Shown: positions 13,050 to 20,319 of the stretch, piece after piece | Numbering within the stretch: position 1 is the first letter of the stretch | How the letters are laid out: every line of letters starts with the position of its first letter | Virus record (IMG/VR): IMGVR_UViG_3300042465_002756 | Span: 1 to 37,277 of that record | Reading direction: 5' to 3' (one strand) | From: a virus | DNA: 37,277 bases | The notes under the pieces: generated by a model | Databases searched by the model: none | What the model was told of the DNA's origin: nothing | Seen by the model: the letters and a program-made list of their open reading frames with translations, nothing else | Made by a program: the position numbers and the translations under genes

Positions 13050-13224
13050 TTACAGCGAAGGTTACCTGAACCTGAAGCGCATGGTGGACGAGATTTGGCA
13101 CGCCATTCTCGATAACGACATGACTCGCGCACGAGACATCTGCGCCGCAGCGGCTGTCGAAGCACGGCTTCTACGTCATCAGATCGGCTTGCAAGGCGAG
13201 AACAGGCATGACAACCAAGGATAA
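13042..13224 (+). CDS. Small protein of unknown function (60 aa)
   Basis: The start is GTG at 13042 with a strong GGAGG (13031-13035), six bases before. The product contains YLNLKRMVDEIWHAILDNDM and a second helix rich in Ala and Arg. It is predicted to be a small soluble helical protein, and no family is recognised. It overlaps the previous gene by 8 bases and the next by 17 bases, in the compact style of this operon. Confidence 0.65.
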   Translation: MVDYSEGYLNLKRMVDEIWHAILDNDMTRARDICAAAAVEARLLRHQIGLQGENRHDNQG

Positions 13225-13534
13225 GGTCTGGCGGTATATCAACGGCCACAAACGCGCCGTGACCGCGCAACAGCTTGCAGACTACTTCATACAGTCAAAG
13301 TCAACGATCATCAAGGTGCTCAATGAACTCAAGAACCAAGGCAAGCTCGAAGTCATCATGGCTACAGAGCCCGGTAACGGACGCCGCCCCTACGCCTGGC
13401 GGCTCAAACGATCTGGGGGCGTGGCCGTTCCCGAACTGGACGACGCACCGCCCCCAGCACCAGCTACACGACGCACCACCTATGACCGACCGATGCTCAA
13501 CTCCTACCCGCACATACGCGGATATGACGACTGA
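13208..13534 (+). CDS. Winged-helix DNA-binding protein
   Basis: The 108-residue protein has an N-terminal winged helix-turn-helix (about residues 1-70): VWRYINGHKRAVTAQQLADY, SKSTIIKVLNELKNQGKL, then a wing ending RRPYAWRLK. The C-terminal part is rich in Pro, Ala and Arg and is probably disordered. The fold resembles MarR- or ArsR-like regulators, so control of phage transcription is likely. The ATGGGTCA array and the palindromic divergent promoter are possible targets; this is inference. It is the only clear transcription-factor-like gene in the window. Confidence 0.75.
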   Translation: MTTKDKVWRYINGHKRAVTAQQLADYFIQSKSTIIKVLNELKNQGKLEVIMATEPGNGRRPYAWRLKRSGGVAVPELDDAPPPAPATRRTTYDRPMLNSYPHIRGYDD

Positions 13535-13549
13535 ACTGGGGAACGCAAA

Positions 13550-13870
13550 ATGGTAGACATGGTGAACCAGCCACCGCACTACACGCGAGGCGGCGTTGAG
13601 TGCATTGACGCGCTAGCGTCAGCAACCGCTGGGCTGGAAGGGCTTGACGCCGTCTGCACGGCCAACGCTATCAAGTACCTGTGGCGCTGGAAGTACAAGA
13701 ACGGCGTCGAGGATTTGCGCAAAGCGCAGTGGTATATCGCTAAGCTGATTGAGACATCTGTAACGCCAGAGCCCGACCTTCTTCGACGCGCCTCGCCCAA
13801 CCGCGACCAAACGTGGACCACGTGGGAAGTGTCTGTAGATAAACCAGACGACGGTCTTGGAAGCTGTTGA
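13550..13870 (+). CDS. DUF3310 protein
   Basis: The 106-residue product matches the DUF3310 pattern: VNQPPHYTRGGVECIDAL at the N-terminus, then ANAIKYLWRWKYKNGVEDLRK and AQWYIAKLIE. Phages often carry this small domain, whose function is unresolved. The family core ends near residue 68. The remaining 38 residues lie antisense over the end of the endolysin gene and look less conserved. GGGGA precedes the ATG. It is the last gene of the rightward operon, and no terminator is visible after it. Confidence 0.85.
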   Translation: MVDMVNQPPHYTRGGVECIDALASATAGLEGLDAVCTANAIKYLWRWKYKNGVEDLRKAQWYIAKLIETSVTPEPDLLRRASPNRDQTWTTWEVSVDKPDDGLGSC

Positions 13871-14258
13871 TGATGTCTTTTGCCGGCATGGCTGCGATCG
13901 CCCGCAACGTCAGCGGGCCGATCGCGCCGTCCGGTGTCGTGCCGATCGTCTCTTGTAAGAGCTTGGCCGCGCGGCCTGGGCCGCTGTTGATCGCGGTATC
14001 AAAAACAACGTAGTCCACGCCCGCAGGCAGTTCGTCGCCTTTGACCTTGTCCCAATACTTTTCTTTGTACAGCGGCGAGACGTCAGCAGGCGACAGCGCC
14101 CGCATCTCGGCCTCGGTCACAGGCCGACCGCACCACTTCTCCCACGTCGCCTTGGTGCAGCCAAGGTTAGTCATGCCGCCGGGGTCATCTTTATGGTTAC
14201 TCCAACCACCCTCGTGATGCAGCACCGCTGCTAACGCCGCGCCCCAGTTCTCTTTCAT
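13740..14258 (-). CDS. Endolysin, GH108 family muramidase
   Basis: The 172-residue enzyme opens with the GH108 signature HHEGGWSNHKDDPGGMTNLG (14-33), with Glu16 the expected catalytic acid. The C-terminal part (GVDYVVFDTAINSGPGRAAK through PDGAIGPLTLRAI) is the peptidoglycan-binding domain found with this family. It cleaves the glycan strands of peptidoglycan at the end of infection. There is no signal peptide, so it relies on the holin. It is coupled to the holin gene by ATGA. Its last 131 bases overlap the convergent DUF3310 gene. Confidence 0.93.
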   Translation of the reverse strand: MKENWGAALAAVLHHEGGWSNHKDDPGGMTNLGCTKATWEKWCGRPVTEAEMRALSPADVSPLYKEKYWDKVKGDELPAGVDYVVFDTAINSGPGRAAKLLQETIGTTPDGAIGPLTLRAIAAMPAKDIINSFQDRRLVYLQTLPTWSTFGRGWARRVEEGRALALQMSQSA

Positions 14259-14740
14259 TTCTTGCTCTCGATGGTGTCTTGTTTAGCCTTGGACCCGGCG
14301 CTCGAGCCAAAGAAGAAGTTCAGGATCGTTGCAACCACGGTCGCAAGAATGAACCCCAGCACCGTATCGGCAAAGCGCACGTTGTCAGTTGGAATCTTAA
14401 TGAGTGTAATCAGGAAGATGTAGCCCGCAGCGACGATCGACCAGAAGGTCGCCAGCACATAGACGAACGATTTGCTGATGTTGTTGCCGTTAATCAGCGC
14501 GGCGATCTGCATCGCGCGGGCGTCAGCGGTGTTCTTGTTCGCCTGCTCGACCATGAACTCTTCATGTTGCATCGCCCGCTCGCGCAGACGTGTGATGTCC
14601 TCGGCGCTCATGTCGGGCTTCAGCTCTACGCCAGTTTTCTCTTGGACGTAGTCGAGCCCCTTGTCCACGACCGCTTGCGCGACTTTGGGCAGGTTGTTCT
14701 GGATGAGGGTAGATACGATACCGGCAACGATGGGCAGCAT
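14255..14740 (-). CDS. Holin (GTA_holin_3TM-like)
   Basis: The 161-residue protein begins MLPIVAGIVSTLIQ and has a charged middle (about 40-85) followed by two strong membrane segments (SFVYVLATFWSIVAAGYIFL and TVLGFILATVVATILNFFF), with a short basic C-terminus. With the weakly hydrophobic N-terminus this matches the three-segment holins related to gene transfer agents. It would form lesions that release the endolysin. The ATG overlaps the stop of the upstream micropeptide as TAATG. Confidence 0.85.
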   Translation of the reverse strand: MLPIVAGIVSTLIQNNLPKVAQAVVDKGLDYVQEKTGVELKPDMSAEDITRLRERAMQHEEFMVEQANKNTADARAMQIAALINGNNISKSFVYVLATFWSIVAAGYIFLITLIKIPTDNVRFADTVLGFILATVVATILNFFFGSSAGSKAKQDTIESKK

Positions 14741-14814
14741 TATCGGCTTATCTCCGCTAAGAAAACCATGAGCGCGCCTACTAGGATCATTACGATAGTT
14801 ATCAGGTAGTTCAT
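14740..14814 (-). CDS. 24-residue membrane peptide in the lysis cassette
   Basis: An ORF from ATG 14814 to TAA 14742-14740 encodes one hydrophobic helix (MNYLITIVMILVGALM and four more hydrophobic residues) ending in charged EISR. Its ATG overlaps the upstream stop as ATGA, and its stop overlaps the holin ATG as TAATG. It therefore fills the gap exactly, a strong sign that it is translated. It could be a holin partner, an antiholin or a small spanin-like part; sequence alone does not decide. Confidence 0.7.
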   Translation of the reverse strand: MNYLITIVMILVGALMVFLAEISR

Positions 14815-15320
14815 TCCGGCCACCGATCCACCATGAACTTGATGATGTGGAAGAGGATCAACCCACCCGTAGCAACCACAACTGCTATGAAGATGGCGTC
14901 AGAACTGTTCTTGATGAACTTCTTACGCCGGCGCATTTGATCGTAAATCATTTTCTCACGCTGCTCTTTGATGCGCCGCCGCATTTGTATGAACTCAAGG
15001 TAGCCCTCGCGGCCAAGGTGCTGTAGCGCCCCGTAGTGGAACCAGTCGTACAGCGACTTTTCCATCTCTTTAATCTTGACCTGGGCGGCGTAGGCGTCAA
15101 ACGCCTCCGCTGTGGCGGATTTGGTGAAGACTAGCTTTTTGAAGAGTGGCGGTTTCTTGTTCGCCTCGATGTTCATCCACTCTTGCAGATCAGAGACGGC
15201 AGACGCCCACTTGCCGAGCTGACCAAAGACATCTTCGGCCTCTCGCCCTAGCTCCACCGCCTTCTTCAGTCCGTTGAAGACGGCAGTCGCAGTCGCCAAC
15301 AGACTGATTGGGTCTAGCAT
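14811..15320 (-). CDS. Membrane-anchored phage protein in the lysis cassette
   Basis: The 169-residue protein starts with DPISLLATATAVFNGLKKAV and has a long charged helical middle (MRRRIKEQREKMIYDQMRRR). It ends with a membrane segment (SSDAIFIAVVVATGGLILFH) near the C-terminus. This family occurs in many podoviruses next to lysis or internal-virion genes and has no settled function. The ATG at 15320 is preferred to the TTG at 15323 and overlaps the stop of the preceding gene as TGATG, with AGG upstream. Confidence 0.75.
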   Translation of the reverse strand: MLDPISLLATATAVFNGLKKAVELGREAEDVFGQLGKWASAVSDLQEWMNIEANKKPPLFKKLVFTKSATAEAFDAYAAQVKIKEMEKSLYDWFHYGALQHLGREGYLEFIQMRRRIKEQREKMIYDQMRRRKKFIKNSSDAIFIAVVVATGGLILFHIIKFMVDRWPE

Positions 15321-15487
15321 CAATGAACCTTCAGTACAAGCCCCAGTAACAACAGGATAATCGCGCCGGCCGCGCCGATCAAGATGTGTTCAATCCGCTT
15401 AATGCGTAGGATTGTCTCAGTCCAGCGCTCTGCGCAGACGGCCTCGTGCGTGTTCAAGCGAGCCTCCAGGTCATTAGTGGTTGCCAT
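15320..15487 (-). CDS. XhlA-like small membrane protein (55 aa)
   Basis: The short ORF has GAGG six bases before the ATG (15487). The product has a charged N-terminal helix (NDLEARLNTHEAVCAERWTE, then RIKRIEH) followed by a C-terminal membrane segment (ILIGAAGAIILLLLGLVLK). This layout, with a coiled-coil-like head and a single C-terminal helix, is that of XhlA-type haemolysin or holin helpers. It is coupled to the next gene by TGATG and probably takes part in lysis or anchors a virion protein. Confidence 0.75.
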   Translation of the reverse strand: MATTNDLEARLNTHEAVCAERWTETILRIKRIEHILIGAAGAIILLLLGLVLKVH

Positions 15488-15490
15488 CCA

Positions 15491-17377
15491 TTACCTCGCA
15501 AGGGCATTATCAACCGGCACCATTTGGCCAGCTTGTTGCGTAAGCAACGCATTGCGCGCCGCTATATCACTTACCAATCGTTCTGCCAATGGGTCGTATC
15601 GCGGTTGCGCCGCTCGCTGAGCCATTCCCGACATCAAATAGCGGCGCATCCCGCTTGAAATCATTGAGGGGGCTACCGCGCCAGCTTGCGCGCCAATCGC
15701 TGCACCCGCCGCGCCGCCTGATAGAGCCCCCAACGCCGCTCCAACTGCGCCAGTTGTGCCCAACATAGCGCCCGAACTGGGCGTGCCAAACTGTTGCGGC
15801 ATTTGCGTGACGCGCGGGAACACGTTTGCAAATTCACCGATTGTCTTTAGGTCGCCGGATAGATACCGACCTGCTTGCACTTGGCGTGCTATCTGCTGGG
15901 CGTTTACGTTGCCAGAGCCTTCGCGCACTGCATCTTCAATCGTGTGGCTGATAGCCATGCGTTGCCGGGCGGCGCGGAAGTTATCAAGCATCTGCGCAGC
16001 GTTTGGCGCGCCGCTTGCCGTGATACCTCGCTCGATTTGATTTTCCAACGCATCCGCAATCGCACGTTGCGCGTGCCCGATCTCCGGCTCATTTTTCTTA
16101 AAGCTGGCGGAGGCAGAGTTTCGCAGGCGCTGAACCGCTTGGACGGCGTCACCGGCGTCAAAATTTTGCACTAAGTGCGCATTGACAAGTTTGGATACTG
16201 TATCGGGAACGGCGGCCGGAAATGACCCTGCTGCACCTTGAAACTTTTGCTCTATGTTGACTAAGTCGTTAACGTAGTTGTTGTCTACGCCGATATTGCC
16301 AACTTGCTTGATGGGCGCGTACCCTTTAGCAAACTCATCCGTCCGAATTTTTTGCAGCGCCTCTGACGTAATTGGCGCGTCTTCTGGCATGCCCACCGCA
16401 CGGCGTGCTAGCTTGTTGGTCGTTTCTTGGTTCTTAGCCGACATCATCTGTTCAAGCATCGTTTTGCCAGCAATTCGTTCGGCCAATACAAAACGACCAG
16501 ACACAGGATCAACGCTACCAGGTGGCACAACATAACCTTCTGCTTGCCCCGCCGCAAGCGCCGTATCACGCGGTAGATTTTGCTGTTGTTTTGTCGTAAG
16601 CGAGCTTGGAAATACTTGCCGCACCCCACCAAGCGCCGCTTGCGCCGGGACAGTGACCGCTGACAGTGGATTAGTAGCCGTCGCGGCGGCAGTCAACGCG
16701 TTTGCAATTTGAGACGCTTGCGCGCCTACGTTTGCGCCTGTCGCAGCTAAAGCATTCGCCACAGCGGGCGCTTGCATGCGTTGAGCCACGCCCGCACCTG
16801 CGCCTAGTGCTCGTTGGCCAATACCCGCTCCGGTCCGTGCAACCCCTGCGCCGCCGGTCAGTAGCGTAGATAGATCAGCAGCGGCTCCTACAGGGTCTTC
16901 CGCTAGCGTGCGCTTCAAGTTTTCATACGACCCGTATCGGTCTTTGTACATGCCGCCCACAGCGTTTGCCATGTCCATAGCTTGCTGAGTAGCGGCAGGA
17001 TTAATATCAAACCGATCTATAAACGCGCGGACTGACTCAGGCACGGCAGCTCGAAGCGCGCCGGCGCCGACGTCTATGACTGCTTTTGCAGTTTGAACAG
17101 GCTGCGTAACTGCTTCATACAATCCAGTCGCAAACTGTTTTGCACTAGCTGGCAAATTTTTAGCTGCAGCCAACGGTACTTCGGTCGCGGCGTAAGTACG
17201 TCGCTCTGCTGGCATTGCTTCCGCTGCAGGAGCCGCCTCCGACGTTGCTGCAGGAGCCGCCATCAAAGACGGTAGCTGCGCTTCAATTAGTTTTTGCGCT
17301 TGTTCGGGCGTTGTGCCTTCTGGCACTTCAAACCGAGCAATGCGGCCATCAGGCAACTCAAACCGTGCGACTGGCAT
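15491..17377 (-). CDS. Internal virion / DNA-ejection protein (628 aa)
   Basis: The N-terminus FELPDGRIARFEVPEGTTPEQAQ matches a short module seen at the start of many phage internal or tail proteins. An Ala-rich linker (about 38-65) follows, then a long Ala/Gln-rich helical body. Near the C-terminus there is a Gly/Ala-rich hydrophobic stretch (AVGAALGALSGGAAGAAIGA) that could insert into membranes. Position after the other ejection proteins and before the lysis cassette fits a large ejected protein like P22 gp16 or gp20. The exact equivalent cannot be told. AAGGA precedes the ATG. Confidence 0.7.
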   Translation of the reverse strand: MPVARFELPDGRIARFEVPEGTTPEQAQKLIEAQLPSLMAAPAATSEAAPAAEAMPAERRTYAATEVPLAAAKNLPASAKQFATGLYEAVTQPVQTAKAVIDVGAGALRAAVPESVRAFIDRFDINPAATQQAMDMANAVGGMYKDRYGSYENLKRTLAEDPVGAAADLSTLLTGGAGVARTGAGIGQRALGAGAGVAQRMQAPAVANALAATGANVGAQASQIANALTAAATATNPLSAVTVPAQAALGGVRQVFPSSLTTKQQQNLPRDTALAAGQAEGYVVPPGSVDPVSGRFVLAERIAGKTMLEQMMSAKNQETTNKLARRAVGMPEDAPITSEALQKIRTDEFAKGYAPIKQVGNIGVDNNYVNDLVNIEQKFQGAAGSFPAAVPDTVSKLVNAHLVQNFDAGDAVQAVQRLRNSASASFKKNEPEIGHAQRAIADALENQIERGITASGAPNAAQMLDNFRAARQRMAISHTIEDAVREGSGNVNAQQIARQVQAGRYLSGDLKTIGEFANVFPRVTQMPQQFGTPSSGAMLGTTGAVGAALGALSGGAAGAAIGAQAGAVAPSMISSGMRRYLMSGMAQRAAQPRYDPLAERLVSDIAARNALLTQQAGQMVPVDNALAR

Positions 17378-17397
17378 AGCGGCATTCCTTACGGCGG

Positions 17398-18777
17398 TTA
17401 TTCTTCAAACCCGAGAAATTTAACCCCGCCTGCAGCAGGCGCAGGTGATTGAGGCGCTCCGCCTGCAGCAGCCCCACGCACGCGCGGCGTAGTGCTGCGC
17501 GGTGGTGCGGGAAGCGGAGGCAAATCCACCGGTGCAAATGTCGGCTCTTCTACCTTGAACCATTCGGCAGCTTTACCTGCTTTTTCTACTGACTTGTTGT
17601 GTGCTTGAATGACGTTCCTAGACGCGCGCTCGTTGATGTCAAGAATGCGTCGAATAGCTTTTTCATCCAACGTAATTTTGCCGCCAGCCATTTTTTCAGC
17701 GTACTCGCGGTCAGCGTTTGACAGACCCGTGCCCGCACCAAACTGTTTAATAAGTTGTCCCACACTAGCACCCATGTTGGCAGTGAAGGCTTGTGAGTTG
17801 GCGGAAGCGTCGGCGAATCCAGAGTCAATTCCAATAGTTTTAAGAGCTTGATTAAGGTTGACCAAAAACTCTGCGCCGGTGCCGGTCAACACGCCTTCTT
17901 TTAGCAGTTGACGGCCAGTGTTAATCGTATCCAGATTACTAGCAGCAGATAGCGCCCCTTCACGGCCTTTAGAAATTGTCTCTGCTTGTTTGTCGCCCAA
18001 CGCTGTCACTAGCGCGGATTCTTGGCGTTGATCAATGTTAATTTGCTGGCGTTTGACTGCTTGAGACGCGGTGTAAGCGGCTTTTTCTTCGGGAGTAGCA
18101 TTCTGAAACCATTTTGCTTCGCGGATGCTTGCAGGAATTAGATCTTCTCTTTCTTTTGCGGTCATGCCACCTTGCATGCCGCCAAGACGTGCCTCTTCAA
18201 TCCGCGCGCCTGCCACCGTCTTGCGGGCTTCAGCGCCGGTCTTAAGCGCTTTTGCTCGTTCATCTTCAAGTTTGGCAACGTACAAAGGCATTCCAGGCGT
18301 AGCGTCGATGAACCGACGCACGGCATTAAGCCGTTCTTCAGGCGACATCAGCATCATTTGTGATGCGGTCTGTTCAAGCCCTTCACCTAAATTGTTTTCT
18401 TTGAGATATTGCCAAGTGCGCGAAAACGTATCCAGTGATGGGTCAGTACGAATGTTGTGCAACGCTTGAGCAAACTTACCCATGCGGTCTTCGCGCGCCG
18501 CTTGCTCTTTTTGTAGCGCCTGTTGCTGCTCTTCGTATATCTTTGCGCCGCCCGGAAACCTTGCCAGTTGTTGCAAAGTGAGCGGTTGGCCGGTGGATAA
18601 CAGTTGCGCCAACTGATTCTCTCTCGCTGCTTCGCGCTCGATCTTTGCCGTCTGCGCTTGTCGCAGCGCATTGGCTTCCTGCAGCGCCTGCAATTGGCTA
18701 ACCTGCGCCATCATGTTCAGCGGCGAGGCAATCTCCGGCTGCCGGAACCCCATCGCAATTTGCGGAATCGTAGCCAT
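17398..18777 (-). CDS. Internal virion / DNA-ejection protein (459 aa)
   Basis: The N-terminal part reads MGFRQPEIASPLNMMAQVSQ and then a long Gln/Ala/Glu-rich helical region. The middle (VVTALGDKQAETISKGREGA-like segment, GVLTGTGAEFLVNLNQALKT) and SNADREYAEKMAGGKI-type segment are familiar from phage internal proteins that accompany DNA ejection. The C-terminus is rich in Pro and Ala. It is probably packaged in the head and ejected into the host envelope. AGGAG precedes the ATG. The role is inferred from composition, neighbours and resemblance. Confidence 0.65.
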   Translation of the reverse strand: MATIPQIAMGFRQPEIASPLNMMAQVSQLQALQEANALRQAQTAKIEREAARENQLAQLLSTGQPLTLQQLARFPGGAKIYEEQQQALQKEQAAREDRMGKFAQALHNIRTDPSLDTFSRTWQYLKENNLGEGLEQTASQMMLMSPEERLNAVRRFIDATPGMPLYVAKLEDERAKALKTGAEARKTVAGARIEEARLGGMQGGMTAKEREDLIPASIREAKWFQNATPEEKAAYTASQAVKRQQINIDQRQESALVTALGDKQAETISKGREGALSAASNLDTINTGRQLLKEGVLTGTGAEFLVNLNQALKTIGIDSGFADASANSQAFTANMGASVGQLIKQFGAGTGLSNADREYAEKMAGGKITLDEKAIRRILDINERASRNVIQAHNKSVEKAGKAAEWFKVEEPTFAPVDLPPLPAPPRSTTPRVRGAAAGGAPQSPAPAAGGVKFLGFEE

Positions 18778-18786
18778 GATGTCTCC

Positions 18787-19593
18787 TTACAGCATGCCTT
18801 GACCGTACTGACTGGCGTAGTCATACGACATCGGCGCATATACCGGGCGCGGGCGTTGCAGGGCGTTGAGCATCTGCTGCTGCATGTACAAGTTGCCCGT
18901 TTGACCGATGCCACCCGCCAGCGCGTTTGCCATGCCCATCGTTCCTGCCGCTTGCGCTGCACCAATCTGACCGGCTGCGCCTGCTTGCGCCGCGCCCAGC
19001 CCTGCCATCTGGCCTGCGATGTTAGACGTAAGCCCTTGGCCGGTAGCGGCAGCCTGCATAAGCGGCAACAGGCGCGCACTACGCTCGCCTGCAAACTGAC
19101 CATACTCTTGAGCGCCGAGTCCAGCTCGCGCCGCACGTTCAGCTTGAAAACGATTGAAAGCGTTTGAGTATTCTTGCAACGCAAAATTTTGCCCGTACCG
19201 CTGCAAATTTTTGCCGGTTGTGCCCGATAGCAGATTGCCCCGCGCCGCAGCACTTTGCTCCAACGCTTTTATGCCCTCTGCGAACCGGAACGCATAGCCA
19301 GGATCGGCTTGGAACTCAAACCGCTGAGACGCCAATTCAGCAGGCGATAGCCCGGCGGACGCTTGATATGGTTGAAAGCCGCGCAATTGCTGCATGAGCA
19401 TGTTTTGCGCTTCAAGCCCTGACTGCCGGTATGGCTCCTGCAGCTCAAGCTGACGGTTAAACATGCGCTCTTGCGCTTCTAGGCCCTCACGGGTGGCGGC
19501 GGCCTGCGTGCTGGCCGCGTCACGGGAGGCTTCTGCGCCAAGCAGGCCACTGAGAAGAGATCCGCCAGCAATTGCGGCTATTGGTTCAGGCAT
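18787..19593 (-). CDS. DNA transfer (ejection) protein
   Basis: The start at 19593 is set by GGAG seven bases before, giving 268 residues beginning MPEPIAAIAGGSLLSGLLGA. The first helix is Gly/Ala-rich and hydrophobic. Then come ASTQAAATREGLEAQ, QEPYRQSGLEAQNML and the signature FEFQADPGYAFRFAEGIKAL followed by SAAARGNLLSGTTGKNLQRY. This is the well-known family of phage DNA transfer proteins. It should be an internal head protein that enters the cell envelope with the DNA. The Gly/Ala-rich C-terminal half is low in complexity. Confidence 0.85.
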   Translation of the reverse strand: MPEPIAAIAGGSLLSGLLGAEASRDAASTQAAATREGLEAQERMFNRQLELQEPYRQSGLEAQNMLMQQLRGFQPYQASAGLSPAELASQRFEFQADPGYAFRFAEGIKALEQSAAARGNLLSGTTGKNLQRYGQNFALQEYSNAFNRFQAERAARAGLGAQEYGQFAGERSARLLPLMQAAATGQGLTSNIAGQMAGLGAAQAGAAGQIGAAQAAGTMGMANALAGGIGQTGNLYMQQQMLNALQRPRPVYAPMSYDYASQYGQGML

Positions 19594-20023
19594 TTGGAAA
19601 CTCCTGGCGGTAATCCGCAAAGTTCTCGCCGTACAGCGACAGGACGTCGCGGGCGGCGGCTAGGGCCGTTTCGGCACCGTGGCAAAGTCTGACAACTTCA
19701 AGCATGATGTCGTAGTAGCCCGCGCGCCAGACAAACGAACGCTCATCGGCCTTACCGGCGCGTTCGGCGGCGTCTGACGCCTTCCATCGCAACACAGCGC
19801 TTGATAGCATGGTAGAAAGCGCTTCCGCATTGGCAAGATAGAAAGGATTAGCTGGCAATCGTACCAGAAGGCGGTAGATTCCAACATCTAGTTGCGCACG
19901 ATCTATTGGCTTGTCTTGATCGACAACGTCGTCCAGCAACTGAAACGCCTCCCACACGTCCAACAGCCAATGCGCCGCCGGTGCTGGAAGCTCTAGCCGT
20001 TTGATGTGCTCGGCGATTGTCAT
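19586..20023 (-). CDS. Conserved phage protein next to the ejection genes
   Basis: The 145-residue protein is helical and rich in Leu, Ala and Trp: LLDVWEAFQLLDDVVDQDKP, LPANPFYLANAEAL, RWKASDAAER, FVWRAGYYDI and LSLYGENFADY are landmarks I know from podovirus proteins at this position. It could be a virion component or an assembly helper; no function is established. It overlaps its neighbours by a few bases on both sides (ATGA at 20020-20023). Confidence 0.7.
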   Translation of the reverse strand: MTIAEHIKRLELPAPAAHWLLDVWEAFQLLDDVVDQDKPIDRAQLDVGIYRLLVRLPANPFYLANAEALSTMLSSAVLRWKASDAAERAGKADERSFVWRAGYYDIMLEVVRLCHGAETALAAARDVLSLYGENFADYRQEFPNA

Positions 20024-20319
20024 AGCTTTTGCTGCAGCGCCTTCAAAACAAACATCGACTTGCGCTGTTCTAACCGTTCGGTCACTAACGTGCGCTCTAG
20101 TTTTTCTTTGAATTGCAGGTCCGACACAAGCTGAATCAGATCAAACGGCAGCACCTCAAACAGATCAACCGGCGGCGTGTTGCGGTACTGCGCTAAATCC
20201 GCAGGCCAAAACTTTGGCAGCATACCGATCATGGACGTGTAGTTGTCGATGTTGACTTGATAGTGCGCAATGTCAGCCTCACGCTGCTTGATTGCTTGCT
20301 GAAGTTCGTCTGCGGTCAT
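20020..20319 (-). CDS. Small helical protein of unknown function
   Basis: The start at ATG 20319 overlaps the upstream stop as ATGA, giving 99 residues. The first third (LQQAIKQREADIAHYQVNID) looks like a coiled coil, the middle is richer in Pro and aromatic residues, and the last part is charged and helical. The gene sits between a tail protein and the conserved 145-residue gene. A virion or chaperone role is possible but unproven. Confidence 0.65.
   Translation of the reverse strand: MTADELQQAIKQREADIAHYQVNIDNYTSMIGMLPKFWPADLAQYRNTPPVDLFEVLPFDLIQLVSDLQFKEKLERTLVTERLEQRKSMFVLKALQQKL

Noticed and set aside
18438-18445. Extra ATGGGTCA copy inside an ejection-protein gene
   Set aside because: About one such octamer is expected by chance over both strands of the genome; it is isolated and within coding sequence.
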